The notes: generated by a model from the letters alone, not told the origin. Counted from the first letter of the stretch, positions 9,198 to 19,019 are shown. The stretch is DNA of 64,000 nt from an uncultured Flavobacteriales bacterium (GCA_903939755.1 CAJAII010000036.1:97930-161929), one strand, 5' to 3'. Numbers and translations: made by a program.

Positions 9198-9205
9198 CAA
9201 ATTTA
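9198..9205 (-). promoter_or_regulatory. -7 box TAAATTTG abutting the Smr gene start
   Basis: An exact TAnnTTTG match on the minus strand with only three bases between it and the ATG at 9194. It supports the ATG over the upstream TTG, which overlaps the box. Confidence 0.45.
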
Positions 9206-9235
9206 ACGAATGAATTTATTCGGTGGGAGTTTTTC

Positions 9236-9535
9236 TTATTCTTCTTCCTTCATTTCCACTTTAAACATGCGTGGATCATATCCTAGATTATCCACTAATT
9301 CAAGGATGCGTGCTTCACTTAAGACATTGCTCTGCTCACAATAAAATAGTAAGGTCAGCTCTTTGGTTTTTACCACTGATTTCCCGCCATTTTTTTCAAT
9401 TAAAGCGATTAATTTCGGCGATAAAAAGGGGCACATTAACGCATTTGACTGAGCTGAAACAACATAGTTAGTATGTTTTTGTGAATAGCCAGTTAATGCA
9501 CATAAAAACAAAATGGTTATAAGAATGATTTTCAT
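9236..9535 (-). CDS. Small exported protein, unknown
   Basis: 99 residues with a clear signal peptide (MKIILITILFLCALTGYSQ) and a mature part of ~80 residues containing two Cys ('NALMCPFLSP' and 'LLFYCEQSN') that could pair after export. The mature sequence (FLSPKLIALIEKNGG..., ILELVDNLGYDPRMF) has an alpha/beta character reminiscent of heavy-metal-associated-like folds, but no CxxC motif is present. It lies eight bases downstream of the large CHU_C gene on the same strand, which suggests co-transcription and possibly a role with that surface protein. Confidence 0.7.
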   Translation of the reverse strand: MKIILITILFLCALTGYSQKHTNYVVSAQSNALMCPFLSPKLIALIEKNGGKSVVKTKELTLLFYCEQSNVLSEARILELVDNLGYDPRMFKVEMKEEE

Positions 9536-9543
9536 AGGGTTTT

Positions 9544-12500
9544 CTATTTTATGATGGTAATATTTCCAACTCTTTCTTGAGAGTCTGCTCGAATAATATA
9601 AAAATATACCCCTTCCGATAAGAGTTCTCCGCCGAGATCGAATCCTTTAAAGGTTGGTCCAAATTGACTTGTTTCGAAGACTTTGTTTCCCCATCTATTT
9701 AGAATAACTATTTCATACTCCAAACAAATATCAATAATGCCATCCAGTAAAAATTCATCATTTACGTTATCTCCATTGGCCGTAATTACATTGGGGATAT
9801 CTTGATCATCAAGCAATTCATTATTAAAAATTTCTAGTGGTAGGAAGAAGGAATACGTACAATTATTTACATCAATAAAATTAAAACTCGCATTAAATAC
9901 ACCTGAATTTAAGTAATTGTATGTCGTGCTTAGATTGGCAGATGTTAGTGAATTCCCATCACCAAAATCCCAATTAATGTAATTCAATGGCGTGTTTATT
10001 GGATTGACACTACCCGTAAAATCGGCACGCCTATCACATCCAAGGATAACTGTACTCGTTACGGAAGGAATAATTGGGATATTTACAACCTGAGTTACGG
10101 AATCGTTGCATCCACCTTCTGATGAATTGGTATAAAGTGTCACATTGTAATTTCCAATTGTGCCATAAAGGTGTTGTGGATTTGTTACGTTATTCGCGAA
10201 TTGACCATCTCCAAATGTCCAATTACTAACTAAGTTAGCAGTAGGATTTAAGTTACTACTATTTAAGGTGGTGTTTGTAAAAGTAACGTTGTGCGAGTAA
10301 CAGTCTACCACATAGGTAAAGGTAGGGACAGGAACGTTGTAAACAGTCGCTAAAAGTGAATCAGCATTCATGCAGCCATTTTGATCTGTACCGATAACCA
10401 CAAAATTATTGATACCGCTTGGTGGAGCAAAAGGTGTGTTGTTCGTTTGGCCATTGTTCCAAGTGAAATTGGGCGCTCCAGTAGCTTGGAAAGTTAGCAG
10501 GTTTCCTGCGCATAGAATGGTATCGTTTCCAGCAGAAATTATTGGTAACAAATTCATCAATACGGTCAAAGAATCACTATTAATACAATTATAACTGTTC
10601 TCTCCAATAACGGTATAAGTTACACTATTTGAATTTTGATTAAATGGCGTATTGTTGATTACGCCATTATTCCAAGTATAAGAAACTCCTCCTGTTCCAT
10701 TAAGGGTAATCGGGTCAAATTGACAAATTGAAATGTCTGGACCGGCACCAATAGTTGGCAAAGGATTAATGGCTACCATCATGGTATCTGTATTGTCGCA
10801 AGCTATGCCATTTAATGTTTCTGTCCCGGTTAGGATATATGACACATTCAAAGGAGTGGAATTGCTTAAATTGGTAAGGTTCAAGGTAGGATTAGAAACG
10901 TTAATCGCACTTAGGCCATTGGCATTATTCCATGTATAACTTATGGCATTATTGGTGGGTATTCCAATTATACTATCCACCGAAAAGCACACACTTATAT
11001 TAGGTCCGGCATCAATAATTGGTAATGAGTTGATGATTATGGTGTCTAACACAATACACAATTGGGGAATTGTATAAGTAATTATTTGCGTACCTGCTCC
11101 AATCATTGGATTAAAACTGCCAAAAATTGGGTTGGTAATGCCATTTCCAGACCACGTTCCACCGGGAATATTTGAACTAAGTTGAATACTGCCTCCATCG
11201 ATGCATAGTGCTGGTGGAGCATTAATGATAGGTTCAAAAACATGGATATTTAGGGTGTGTGTATCTGAGAGGGCACCGCAAGTGGAGTATAAGTAAATAG
11301 TGTAGTCGCCTGGCGAGTTAAAAACATAACCCGGATTTGAACTGCCACTAAAATTTTGATTTTCTATTTCCCATTCTTGAAAACAGGTTAATCCAACTGT
11401 AGTTGTATTGGTAAAAAAAACAGAATCGCCAGTACAAACCATCGTATCGCTTGGTGTGAAAATAGGGATTGTACTACATGATTGACATAAATAACTATCG
11501 CTCGGGGTGAAATTAATAACACCAAAGGCCGGAATAGAGGCTGTAATATTTCCATTTGCAACGCTGCCTGTATTTGTTGCTGTTAATGCAATATTGACGA
11601 TACCAAGTGGCGGGCTCGACATTTGGCAAGAAACAATACCCACGCTGTCCGTTTTTATAAATAAAGGATCCATACTGGTATCCAAGTTTCCAAAAAATGG
11701 TGATGTGGTAAATGCCGACATGGTGAAGCCATTGTCTAAATTAAAGCGTACACCAACTCCTTTGTCTCGGTCGTTTCCCCCATACGTTCTTGCCCATTGG
11801 AGGTTTCCAGCATCTGTCAATGAAAATAAAAGAATGTCTTTTTCAGCCATCGCTTCTGTAACTCCTGGTTGAGAGTTGGCGGCAACTGGGTAAGAGTCGG
11901 AGTGTCCTAAAATAGCGTATCCATTAGGATATTTTACAATATCCCTCGATTGATCTCGATTTGCACCACCTAATGCTTTCGCCCAAATAACATTGCCATT
12001 ATTGAGATTTAATTTTGCTGCTAAAATATTCTCACCTCCTAATCCACCAAGTAGAGTGGGGGAGGTAACTACTATTTCACCAGCAACTTCATTTATTGCC
12101 GCTTTACACGACCATGTGGTATGGTCTGAATCAGGATAGCCTGTTCCTCCATAACTTTTGATCCAGATGGAATTCCCTAAACCGTCAAAGCGTCCGACAA
12201 CGATATCAGTTCCTAAATTTGCTCTAATGCTGGTTACTATAATATCTCCATTAGTTAAGTTTTTCAGATACAAGCCCATGTCGCCCATGTTTGATAATGC
12301 TTTGCTCCAAACTAAATTCCCTAAATTATCCACCTTCATAAGGTATAATACATTCGTATTCCGACCGATGCAGGTAAAACCACCAGTGGGGGATTCTTCC
12401 GCATACATCATCCATTCACAGGTATATTTTTTTAGCCATTGCACATTTCCATTGGCGTCAATTTTCATGTTAAAGGCACGATTTGTACCTGCGCCATCAT

Positions 12501-12825
12501 AAAGTCCAGATACTAAAAAACCGCCATCACTTGTTTGGATAATACTTTTTCCACCTTCTTGACCAGGTGTCCCATATAATTTAAACCAAAGGATGTTTCC
12601 ACAAACATCCAAACGATATACATAAATATCACAATCTCCATGTCCACTTCCTTGGGCACTACTTTCATGTTGCCCTGTTGCAGCAAAGCCTCCATCTAGG
12701 GTTGCCGCAATTTGCAAAGCACCTTGCATGCCAGGGAGATTGTATTTTCTGTAAAATGTATTGTTTTGGGCAGAAATAGATGAACAAACAAAGAAAAATA
12801 CTGCAACTAGCTGATAAACTTTCAT
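9544..12825 (-). CDS. Giant T9SS surface protein: propeller repeats, PKD domains, CHU_C tail
   Basis: 1093 residues. Signal peptide MKVYQLVAVFFFVCSSISAQ. Residues ~25-400 carry at least six repeats of the form 'G-N-x-x-W-x-K-x-(Y/F)-G-G' plus 'DGGF', the same family as the gene at the left edge of the window. The middle (about 440-880) holds Ig-like modules with the phrase '(G)-A-G-P/N-D-I-S-(I/V)-C' seen several times. Two PKD domains follow ('NWTFGDGQF' and 'NWDFGDGNS'). The last ~85 residues are a gliding-motility-associated CHU_C domain starting at 'IPNVITANGDNVNDEF' (~1010) with 'VILNRWGNKVFET' and 'LSEGVYFYII'. It is expected to be secreted by T9SS and retained on the surface, perhaps as an adhesin. 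The binding target is unknown. Confidence 0.9.
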   Translation of the reverse strand: MKVYQLVAVFFFVCSSISAQNNTFYRKYNLPGMQGALQIAATLDGGFAATGQHESSAQGSGHGDCDIYVYRLDVCGNILWFKLYGTPGQEGGKSIIQTSDGGFLVSGLYDGAGTNRAFNMKIDANGNVQWLKKYTCEWMMYAEESPTGGFTCIGRNTNVLYLMKVDNLGNLVWSKALSNMGDMGLYLKNLTNGDIIVTSIRANLGTDIVVGRFDGLGNSIWIKSYGGTGYPDSDHTTWSCKAAINEVAGEIVVTSPTLLGGLGGENILAAKLNLNNGNVIWAKALGGANRDQSRDIVKYPNGYAILGHSDSYPVAANSQPGVTEAMAEKDILLFSLTDAGNLQWARTYGGNDRDKGVGVRFNLDNGFTMSAFTTSPFFGNLDTSMDPLFIKTDSVGIVSCQMSSPPLGIVNIALTATNTGSVANGNITASIPAFGVINFTPSDSYLCQSCSTIPIFTPSDTMVCTGDSVFFTNTTTVGLTCFQEWEIENQNFSGSSNPGYVFNSPGDYTIYLYSTCGALSDTHTLNIHVFEPIINAPPALCIDGGSIQLSSNIPGGTWSGNGITNPIFGSFNPMIGAGTQIITYTIPQLCIVLDTIIINSLPIIDAGPNISVCFSVDSIIGIPTNNAISYTWNNANGLSAINVSNPTLNLTNLSNSTPLNVSYILTGTETLNGIACDNTDTMMVAINPLPTIGAGPDISICQFDPITLNGTGGVSYTWNNGVINNTPFNQNSNSVTYTVIGENSYNCINSDSLTVLMNLLPIISAGNDTILCAGNLLTFQATGAPNFTWNNGQTNNTPFAPPSGINNFVVIGTDQNGCMNADSLLATVYNVPVPTFTYVVDCYSHNVTFTNTTLNSSNLNPTANLVSNWTFGDGQFANNVTNPQHLYGTIGNYNVTLYTNSSEGGCNDSVTQVVNIPIIPSVTSTVILGCDRRADFTGSVNPINTPLNYINWDFGDGNSLTSANLSTTYNYLNSGVFNASFNFIDVNNCTYSFFLPLEIFNNELLDDQDIPNVITANGDNVNDEFLLDGIIDICLEYEIVILNRWGNKVFETSQFGPTFKGFDLGGELLSEGVYFYIIRADSQERVGNITIIK

Positions 12826-12843
12826 TTACTATGAATTTTATTA

Positions 12844-12851
12844 CAAAAATA
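12844..12851 (-). promoter_or_regulatory. -7 box TATTTTTG of the giant CHU_C gene
   Basis: An exact TAnnTTTG match on the minus strand, 18 bases upstream of the ATG, in the 88-base gap behind icmF. No convincing -33 box at the expected distance. Confidence 0.5.
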
Positions 12852-12913
12852 GGACTTTTTTAAGCCAACATTTTTGAATTTTACATTAAATAATTATTTT
12901 CAATTAGATTAAT

Positions 12914-15900
12914 TTACATATTCCTTCGATATTGACCTCCGACGGCAAATAAGCAATCGGTAATTTGACCTAGCGAGGCATATTTTGCTGTTTCCATTAA
13001 TTCTTCGAAGATATTCTTGTTATTAATAGCTGCATCTTGAATTTTCTCAATGTTTTTAGCAAATTCAATTTTGTTGAATGCTTTTAAATTGTGAAGCATG
13101 GTTATTTGATAGGCCTTTTCTTCCTCCGTTGCTCTGATAATTTCTTTCGGAAGAACCGTTGGAGATCCTTTTGAACTCAAGAAGGTATTCACTCCAATGA
13201 TTGGAAATTCACCCGTGTGTTTTAGTGTTTCATAATACAAGGACTCTTCTTGAATCTTGGATCGTTGGTACATAGTTTCCATTGCTCCCAACACACCGCC
13301 ACGTTCTGTAATCCGATCGAATTCAGTTAAAACTGCTTCTTCAACGAGATCAGTTAACTCTTCGATTATGAAGGATCCTTGCAATGGATTTTCATTTTTC
13401 GCTAATCCAAGTTCTTTATTTATTATCAACTGAATCGCCATTGCTCTCCGAACAGACTCTTCTGTTGGAGTCGTAATTGCTTCATCATACGCATTCGTGT
13501 GTAATGAATTGCAATTGTCGTAAATCGCATAAAGCGCTTGCAAGGAGGTGCGAATATCATTAAAATCTATTTCTTGCGCATGCAACGATCGCCCTGAAGT
13601 TTGAATATGGTATTTCAACATTTGTGCACGAGGGTTCGCATGGTATTTATTCGCTAATGCTTTGGCCCAAATTCTTCTTGCAACGCGTCCTATTACGGCA
13701 TATTCTGGATCGATTCCATTGGAGAAAAAGAAAGAAAGGTTGGGGCCGAAATCATTGATATCCATTCCTCGACTCAAGTAATACTCCACATAGGTGAAGC
13801 CATTTGCTAAGGTAAATGCCAGTTGCGTGATAGGATTGGCACCTGCTTCAGCAATGTGGTAACCTGAAATTGAAACAGAATAGAAATTACGAATTTGATT
13901 GTCAATAAAATATTGCTGCACATCGCCCATCAATCGCAGCGCAAATTCAGTTGAAAAGATACAGGTGTTTTGAGCTTGGTCTTCCTTCAGAATGTCTGCT
14001 TGAACGGTACCTCTTACTTGGGCGAGGGTTTCTTTTTTTATTTGATTATAAACCGCTGATGGAAGAACTTGATCTCCAGTAATTCCTAATAATAAAAGTC
14101 CTAATCCATTATTGCCTTCCGGTAATTCGCCGTTATATCTCGGACGATCAAGTCCCTTCTTTTTATAAATACCTTCAATCTTTTGCTCAATTTCTTTTTC
14201 AAGACCTTGTACCTTAATGTATTTCTCACAATTTTGATCAATTGCCGCATTCATAAAAAAGGCCAATAGCATCGGTGCTGGTCCATTAATGGTCATGGAA
14301 ACTGATGTGGCAGGATGGCTTAAATCAAAACCAGAATAGAGTTTTTTCGCATCATCTAAACAGCAGATCGAGACACCGGAATTACCTATTTTACCGTAAA
14401 TGTCAGGTCGAATTGCAGGATCATTTCCATATAATGTAACTGAATCAAATGCAGTAGAAAGACGCTTAGCTGGAAGTCCTAAACTTACGTAATGAAAACG
14501 CTTATTCGTTCTTTCTGGCCCTCCTTCTCCGGCAAACATTCGGGTAGGATCTTCACCTTCTCGTTTGAAAGGAAATAATCCTGCCGTGTAGGGAAATTCA
14601 CCTGGAAAATTTTCTTGTAAGCCCCATCTTAATACATCTCCCCAGCTGCTGTATTTTGGGCTAGCTACTTTGGGTAGTTGAGAATGAGAAAGGGAGGTCG
14701 TATGTGTTTGTATGCTTAGTTCTTTGTCTCGTACTTTAAATTTAAAAATGGGATCTTTAAATGTTTGTTTTTTTGCCTCCCAATGCTGCAAAAACGCCCA
14801 ATTTTTTGGGTCAAAATTTAATTTTTCTATTTCAAAGGCTTCTTGTAAACTTTTTATCAATCGATCTTTATCCTCCATTGCGGAATTTTTAATCGAATGA
14901 ATGGATAAGTTAAGTCCGTATAAATTTTCAGCTACTACCACTTGCTTGTTCACCCAATTATCATATGAACGATTGTTTTCTGAAATTTCAGATAAATAAC
15001 GCGTTCTCTCTGGTGGAATTACAAAGATCTTTTCAGACATTTCGTTTGTAATTTCAAATTGAGAGGCAAGGGGAGCGCCGGTCATGGAAACTATTTTATC
15101 CATTATTACCTTGTAAATGGAATTCATCCCAGGGTCATTAAATTGTGAGGCGATGGTGCCATAAACTGGCATATCATCCACACTTTCGTCCCACAAATTA
15201 TGATTCCGTTGGTATTGCTTCCTAACATCTCTTAAGGCATCTAGTGCTCCTCTTTTGTCGAATTTGTTTAAAGCGATGACATTGGCAAAATCCAACATGT
15301 CAATTTTTTCTAACTGTGTTGCTGCGCCATATTCAGGTGTCATCACATATAAAGAAACATCCGAATGTTCTAGGATTTCTGTGTCTGATTGCCCGATACC
15401 AGATGTTTCAATGATTATTAAGTCATACTTCGCCACTTTTAAGATACTAATCGCTTCCGCTACATGTTTCGAGAGCGCTAAGTTAGATTGACGAGTAGCC
15501 AGTGATCGCATGTAAACGCGGCTGTTTTTGATGGAGTTCATACGAATACGATCACCTAATAGTGCTCCTCCAGTTTTTCGCTTAGAAGGATCAACGGATA
15601 CAACCGCTATTTTTTTATCAGAAAAATCAACGAGAAAGCGACGGACTAATTCATCGACTAAGGATGATTTTCCTGCACCACCTGTCCCTGTAATTCCCAA
15701 CACTGGAATTTTTGAGGCCTTGGCAATCGTATCAATCTCATTTAATTCTGAAGTGTAAGCTGCGGGATAATTTTCAGCAGCAGAAATCGCACGTGCAATG
15801 GAAGGAATGTGTTGCTCCTTAATTTTTTCAAATTCGTCGCTTATTTTGTCGCCTAGTGGAAAATCACATTGTTTCACTAAATCGTTAATCATACCTTGCA

Positions 15901-16294
15901 ACCCCATTTTTCTCCCATCATCTGGGTGGTAAATTTTGGTAATCCCATAATCCATGAGTTCCTTGATTTCAGAGGGTAAAATCGTTCCACCTCCACCACC
16001 AAATATTTTGATGTGAGGAGCCCCTTTCTCTTTGAGTAAATCGTGCATAAATTTGAAGTACTCCAAGTGTCCTCCTTGGTACGATGTCATTGCAATTGCT
16101 TGCACATCTTCTTGAATGGCGCAATCTACTACTTCTTCAACAGATCGATCGTGGCCAAGGTGAATTACTTCACAACCAGTTGCTTGAATGATTCGGCGCA
16201 TGATATTGATAGCAGCATCGTGTCCATCAAAGAGGGACGCGGCGGTTACAATTCGGATTTTATGGAGTGGTTGATAAGGGCTTTCTTGTTTCAT
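12914..16294 (-). CDS. icmF: Fused isobutyryl-CoA mutase (B12 domain-GTPase-mutase)
   Basis: 1126 residues in the IcmF arrangement. Residues ~13-140 form the cobalamin-binding domain (D23-G24-H25 with His25 as the lower axial ligand, 'IFGGGGGTI'). Residues ~195-430 form a MeaB-type G-protein chaperone (P-loop 'GTGGAGKSS', 203-211; '[18 protein letters not shown]'; '[10 protein letters not shown]'; 'NKFDKRG'). Residues ~555-1126 form the acyl-CoA mutase barrel ([48 protein letters not shown]). It interconverts isobutyryl-CoA and n-butyryl-CoA with adenosylcobalamin; '[10 protein letters not shown]' is the IcmF form of the active-site loop, not the 'YPTMY' form of methylmalonyl-CoA mutase. It is monocistronic, and a box at 16321-16328 is its probable promoter. 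Confidence 0.93.
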   Translation of the reverse strand: MKQESPYQPLHKIRIVTAASLFDGHDAAINIMRRIIQATGCEVIHLGHDRSVEEVVDCAIQEDVQAIAMTSYQGGHLEYFKFMHDLLKEKGAPHIKIFGGGGGTILPSEIKELMDYGITKIYHPDDGRKMGLQGMINDLVKQCDFPLGDKISDEFEKIKEQHIPSIARAISAAENYPAAYTSELNEIDTIAKASKIPVLGITGTGGAGKSSLVDELVRRFLVDFSDKKIAVVSVDPSKRKTGGALLGDRIRMNSIKNSRVYMRSLATRQSNLALSKHVAEAISILKVAKYDLIIIETSGIGQSDTEILEHSDVSLYVMTPEYGAATQLEKIDMLDFANVIALNKFDKRGALDALRDVRKQYQRNHNLWDESVDDMPVYGTIASQFNDPGMNSIYKVIMDKIVSMTGAPLASQFEITNEMSEKIFVIPPERTRYLSEISENNRSYDNWVNKQVVVAENLYGLNLSIHSIKNSAMEDKDRLIKSLQEAFEIEKLNFDPKNWAFLQHWEAKKQTFKDPIFKFKVRDKELSIQTHTTSLSHSQLPKVASPKYSSWGDVLRWGLQENFPGEFPYTAGLFPFKREGEDPTRMFAGEGGPERTNKRFHYVSLGLPAKRLSTAFDSVTLYGNDPAIRPDIYGKIGNSGVSICCLDDAKKLYSGFDLSHPATSVSMTINGPAPMLLAFFMNAAIDQNCEKYIKVQGLEKEIEQKIEGIYKKKGLDRPRYNGELPEGNNGLGLLLLGITGDQVLPSAVYNQIKKETLAQVRGTVQADILKEDQAQNTCIFSTEFALRLMGDVQQYFIDNQIRNFYSVSISGYHIAEAGANPITQLAFTLANGFTYVEYYLSRGMDINDFGPNLSFFFSNGIDPEYAVIGRVARRIWAKALANKYHANPRAQMLKYHIQTSGRSLHAQEIDFNDIRTSLQALYAIYDNCNSLHTNAYDEAITTPTEESVRRAMAIQLIINKELGLAKNENPLQGSFIIEELTDLVEEAVLTEFDRITERGGVLGAMETMYQRSKIQEESLYYETLKHTGEFPIIGVNTFLSSKGSPTVLPKEIIRATEEEKAYQITMLHNLKAFNKIEFAKNIEKIQDAAINNKNIFEELMETAKYASLGQITDCLFAVGGQYRRNM

Positions 16295-16320
16295 AGGATA
16301 AGTAAAATAATACTTGGAAA

Positions 16321-16328
16321 CAAATTTA
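16321..16328 (-). promoter_or_regulatory. -7 box TAAATTTG of icmF
   Basis: An exact TAnnTTTG match on the minus strand, 26 bases upstream of the icmF ATG and just beyond the stop codon of the small upstream gene. Confidence 0.5.
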
Positions 16329-16339
16329 CAAAAAGCCGA

Positions 16340-16588
16340 TCATTCTATGCGATCAATTTTTTCCTTTTCTGCTAGAAATGTTGATTGCTCTATTTTTTCA
16401 AAGGAAATTTCGTCTGTTATAATCTCCTTAACACGGATTTTTTCAAAGTAGGAAATGGCTCGGATATGGAACATAAATCGATGTTCATTCATTAGTTGAA
16501 TTTCATAGAATTCATTTTCAGAAACTATTTCGTAAATTGATTTTCCGTTTTTTAGTTTTCTGTAGGTAGGAAAAGTTTCTTTATTCAT
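16340..16588 (-). CDS. Small hypothetical protein
   Basis: 82 residues from the ATG at 16588 (MNKETFPTYRKLKNGKSIYEI...). The frame runs on upstream to 16702, but that part is simply the translation of the intergenic hairpin repeat, so the internal ATG is preferred. The sequence is charged, soluble and predicted beta/alpha: 'YRKLKNGKSIYEIVSENEFYEIQL' then 'RFMFHIRAISYFEKIRVKEI'. I do not recognise a named family, though short proteins of this look are common in Flavobacteriales. It stands alone between a repeat cluster and icmF. Confidence 0.55.
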   Translation of the reverse strand: MNKETFPTYRKLKNGKSIYEIVSENEFYEIQLMNEHRFMFHIRAISYFEKIRVKEIITDEISFEKIEQSTFLAEKEKIDRIE

Positions 16589-16621
16589 AAGGTTTAAGAC
16601 GATTTTGAAAGTTATAAAATA

Positions 16622-16935
16622 TTCTTGTCCTCCGCCCCGGCGGAAAAAATAGGACGCTGTTTTCTTTGTCCTTTTGTCTTGATAATACGGCAAGCTCAGC
16701 ACAAGTACAAAAGAACGAAAAAATCAAGTCTCGATGGAAGCCGGGCCTCTCGACTCCGCTCGATGCCTTTTAAGTGAATCGAGCGGAGCCGAGAGACACT
16801 TCAATCGACCGATACATGAAAAGACTGATAAGCTTTGCTTATCAAACGACATACCGAAACGTCGGTACTTTTCGGTATCGCTTACGTTTCGATCCACCTT
16901 GACGGATCTTCATCCTATCTTTGCCAATCGAGACA
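16622..16935. repeat. Mosaic hairpin-repeat cluster A
   Basis: This fills the 378-base gap between the small gene and selD. It contains: a GC hairpin CCGCC-CC-GGCGG near 16630-16650; a segment 'TTTCTTTGTCCTTTTGTCTTGA' (shared in reverse with cluster D near 45270-45310); an inverted repeat with 18-base arms at 16747-16764 and 16778-16795 (one mismatch, 13-base loop); a perfect hairpin TGATAAGC-TTT-GCTTATCA (16826-16844); and ATACCGAAA/TTTCGGTAT just after it. No coding gene is visible. The arms recur in clusters B, D and F of this window. Confidence 0.85.
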
Positions 16936-16966
16936 GCGAAAAAAACGCATCTGTTTGTTTATCCAT

Positions 16967-18001
16967 TTATTCGATAATAATCGCCATATCCTTTGCTTCA
17001 GTGAACTGACCAATTTCGAATAATGGAATTTTCTCCATTTCAAAAAGGGCGATAATCTCGTTTTTTTTCGTTGGGTCTACTGAAAAAAGCAGTCCTCCAT
17101 TGGTTTGAGGATCACACATTGTTAGTAATGTAGCGCCTTCTATGCCACTGACGTTTTCGCCATACATTTTCCAATTTCGCATCGTGTTGTCTGGATATAC
17201 CCATGCTTCTGAGAGTTCTTTCACTCCTTTTAACAATGGCACATTTTTGTAATTAATTGTGGCGCTAATTCTTCCTTTGTCTGTCATTTCAATTAAATGC
17301 CCTAACAAACCAAATCCGGTTACATCCGTCATGGCTGAAACGGCTTCTATTCCGCCTAATTTTTCTCCAATAATGTTTAAAGCACAGCTGCTAGTAATAA
17401 AATCATCCATGAAATGTGCGCTATCTAGTCCGCGTTTTAGGGCCGTTGCCAAAATGCCTGACCCTATGGGTTTTGTTAGAAATATAAGGTCATTTTCGTG
17501 CGCCGTATTATTCCGTTTTATTTTATTTTTGTCAACAATTCCATTTACCGCTAGTCCAAAAATGGGTTCTTTATTTTCTATAGAATGTCCACCTGCGAGT
17601 GTAATTCCAGCTAATTTACAGATTTCTGTGGCTCCTTTTAACACTTCAGAAGCAATATGTATTGGTAATACGGAGGTTGGCCAAGCAAGAATACTTAGCG
17701 CAAGAATAGGTTTCCCGCCCATCGCATAGACATCGCTGATAGCGTTTGCTGCAGCTATTCGTCCGAAATCATAAGGAGAATCTACGATAGGTGTAAAAAA
17801 ATCGCAGGTGCTAATCAAGCAAAGGGAATCATTTAGCGTGTAAACTGCGGCATCGTCTGTTTTGGAATTCCCAACTAGAAGAAGTTCAGAATCCATAACG
17901 ACCACATCTTTCAGTAATTCTTTTAATTCTCCCGGCGGAATCTTACATCCACAGCCACCTCCTTTAGTGAATTCTGTTAATTTTATTTCGTTATTTTCCA
18001 T
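16967..18001 (-). CDS. selD: Selenide, water dikinase (selenophosphate synthetase), Cys form
   Basis: Makes selenophosphate from selenide and ATP. The 344 residues match the family. The catalytic pair is C17 and K20 in 'GGGCGCK', the numbering of the E. coli enzyme, so this is the cysteine form, not a selenoprotein. Other family marks: 'SKTDDAAVY' (metal-binding Asp), 'AISDVYAMGGKPILALSIL', 'LAGGHSIENKEPIFGLAVNG', 'MTDVTGFGLLGHL' and 'DPQTNGGLLFSV'. It overlaps the end of selU by 11 bases and is co-transcribed with it, so the selenophosphate is inferred to go to tRNA selenation; no SelA, SelB or tRNA-Sec is in the window. Confidence 0.97.
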   Translation of the reverse strand: MENNEIKLTEFTKGGGCGCKIPPGELKELLKDVVVMDSELLLVGNSKTDDAAVYTLNDSLCLISTCDFFTPIVDSPYDFGRIAAANAISDVYAMGGKPILALSILAWPTSVLPIHIASEVLKGATEICKLAGITLAGGHSIENKEPIFGLAVNGIVDKNKIKRNNTAHENDLIFLTKPIGSGILATALKRGLDSAHFMDDFITSSCALNIIGEKLGGIEAVSAMTDVTGFGLLGHLIEMTDKGRISATINYKNVPLLKGVKELSEAWVYPDNTMRNWKMYGENVSGIEGATLLTMCDPQTNGGLLFSVDPTKKNEIIALFEMEKIPLFEIGQFTEAKDMAIIIE

Positions 18002-19007
18002 TTTTAATATTGACTAAAAAATTGGCGATTTCCGTATAGTTTTTTGCAGGGCATTCAATTTTTATTTTATCTCCAAGGGGATTGATTTCTTTATGATAGG
18101 AATAGGCTTTGTCGTAATAGCTAAGTGCAATCGAAAATGCATTTCTCACTTCATTATTGTCAAGATATTCTATTGCTTTCTTGGCATGTTGCGGACCGAG
18201 TCGTTTGGCAATTCGAAGGGTACAAACCTTTAGCTCTTCAATCGAAAAAACGCCGTAATCTACCATGATTTGATCGAGCCGCTCCTCAAAGGATCTGTCT
18301 AGAAAATAATGGGGTGCTTTCCTCATTTGATTCCAAATTCCTTCAGGGATAATTCTTGCACCAATTGTTCTACTTTCATCTTCTAGCCAAACAGTATTCA
18401 TTCCTGTTGTGATAAGTTGCTGGGCTAATTCGTTTTCAAATTGTTCTTGGCTAGGTTGGTCTTCCATTCCTAATGCGCCATACGAGGAGCCTCTGTGATG
18501 AGCTAATTTCTCCAAATCGATGCAAAATGCACTTGTTTTTACTAGTTCGTCAAGAATATGCGTTTTTCCACTCCCTGTCATACCGCCAAGGATAGAAAAA
18601 TTATAATTTAACTCAAATGTTTTCCGGACATGTTGTCGGTACGATTTATACCCTCCAATTAGCACGGAAACTTTAATCCCAAAAAACTCCATTAGGTAGG
18701 TGAAGAAGCCGCTTCTCATGCCTCCGCGCCAACAGTGAATTATGATTTCATCGTGTTTCTCCACTAATTTCAGGGCCGTCTTAATTCGCGTGTATAAATG
18801 AGGCCCTGTTAATTCTAAGCCTTTAAGTATGGCCTGTTTTTGCCCATGATTTTTATAGATTGTACCTACTATTTTGCGTTCTTCCGAGTTCAGTATGGGG
18901 ATGTTTATTGCACCTGGAATGTGCCCCATGTTATATTCTAGTTCACTGCGAACATCTATGATCAAACTTTTAGCAATTAATTCCCAAGAAAATAGAATCT
19001 TGCCCAT
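17991..19007 (-). CDS. mnmH: tRNA 2-selenouridine synthase (rhodanese-P-loop)
   Basis: Also called SelU/YbbB. Replaces sulfur by selenium at the wobble 2-thiouridine of tRNA Lys/Glu/Gln using selenophosphate, through a geranylated intermediate. 338 residues: a rhodanese domain (~1-125) with 'IIDVRSELEYNMGHIPGAIN' and active-site C92 in 'IHCWRGGMRS', then a P-loop domain with 'GGMTGSGKT' (141-149) and 'WLEDESRTIG' further on. The selD overlap confirms the pathway. It starts 12 bases after the alpha/beta hydrolase stop codon. Confidence 0.95.
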   Translation of the reverse strand: MGKILFSWELIAKSLIIDVRSELEYNMGHIPGAINIPILNSEERKIVGTIYKNHGQKQAILKGLELTGPHLYTRIKTALKLVEKHDEIIIHCWRGGMRSGFFTYLMEFFGIKVSVLIGGYKSYRQHVRKTFELNYNFSILGGMTGSGKTHILDELVKTSAFCIDLEKLAHHRGSSYGALGMEDQPSQEQFENELAQQLITTGMNTVWLEDESRTIGARIIPEGIWNQMRKAPHYFLDRSFEERLDQIMVDYGVFSIEELKVCTLRIAKRLGPQHAKKAIEYLDNNEVRNAFSIALSYYDKAYSYHKEINPLGDKIKIECPAKNYTEIANFLVNIKNGK

Positions 19008-19019
19008 TATAGGTAAATA

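Noticed and set aside
11507..11872. Open frame antisense to the giant CHU_C gene
   Set aside because: It mirrors conserved repeats of the real gene; there is no independent evidence for it.
16589..16702. Upstream extension of the small gene at 16340-16588
   Set aside because: The extra residues come from the GC hairpin of repeat cluster A; the ATG at 16588 is the natural start.
17259..17729. A 156-codon open frame antisense to selD
   Set aside because: selD is certain; the antisense frame shows no signal or domain.
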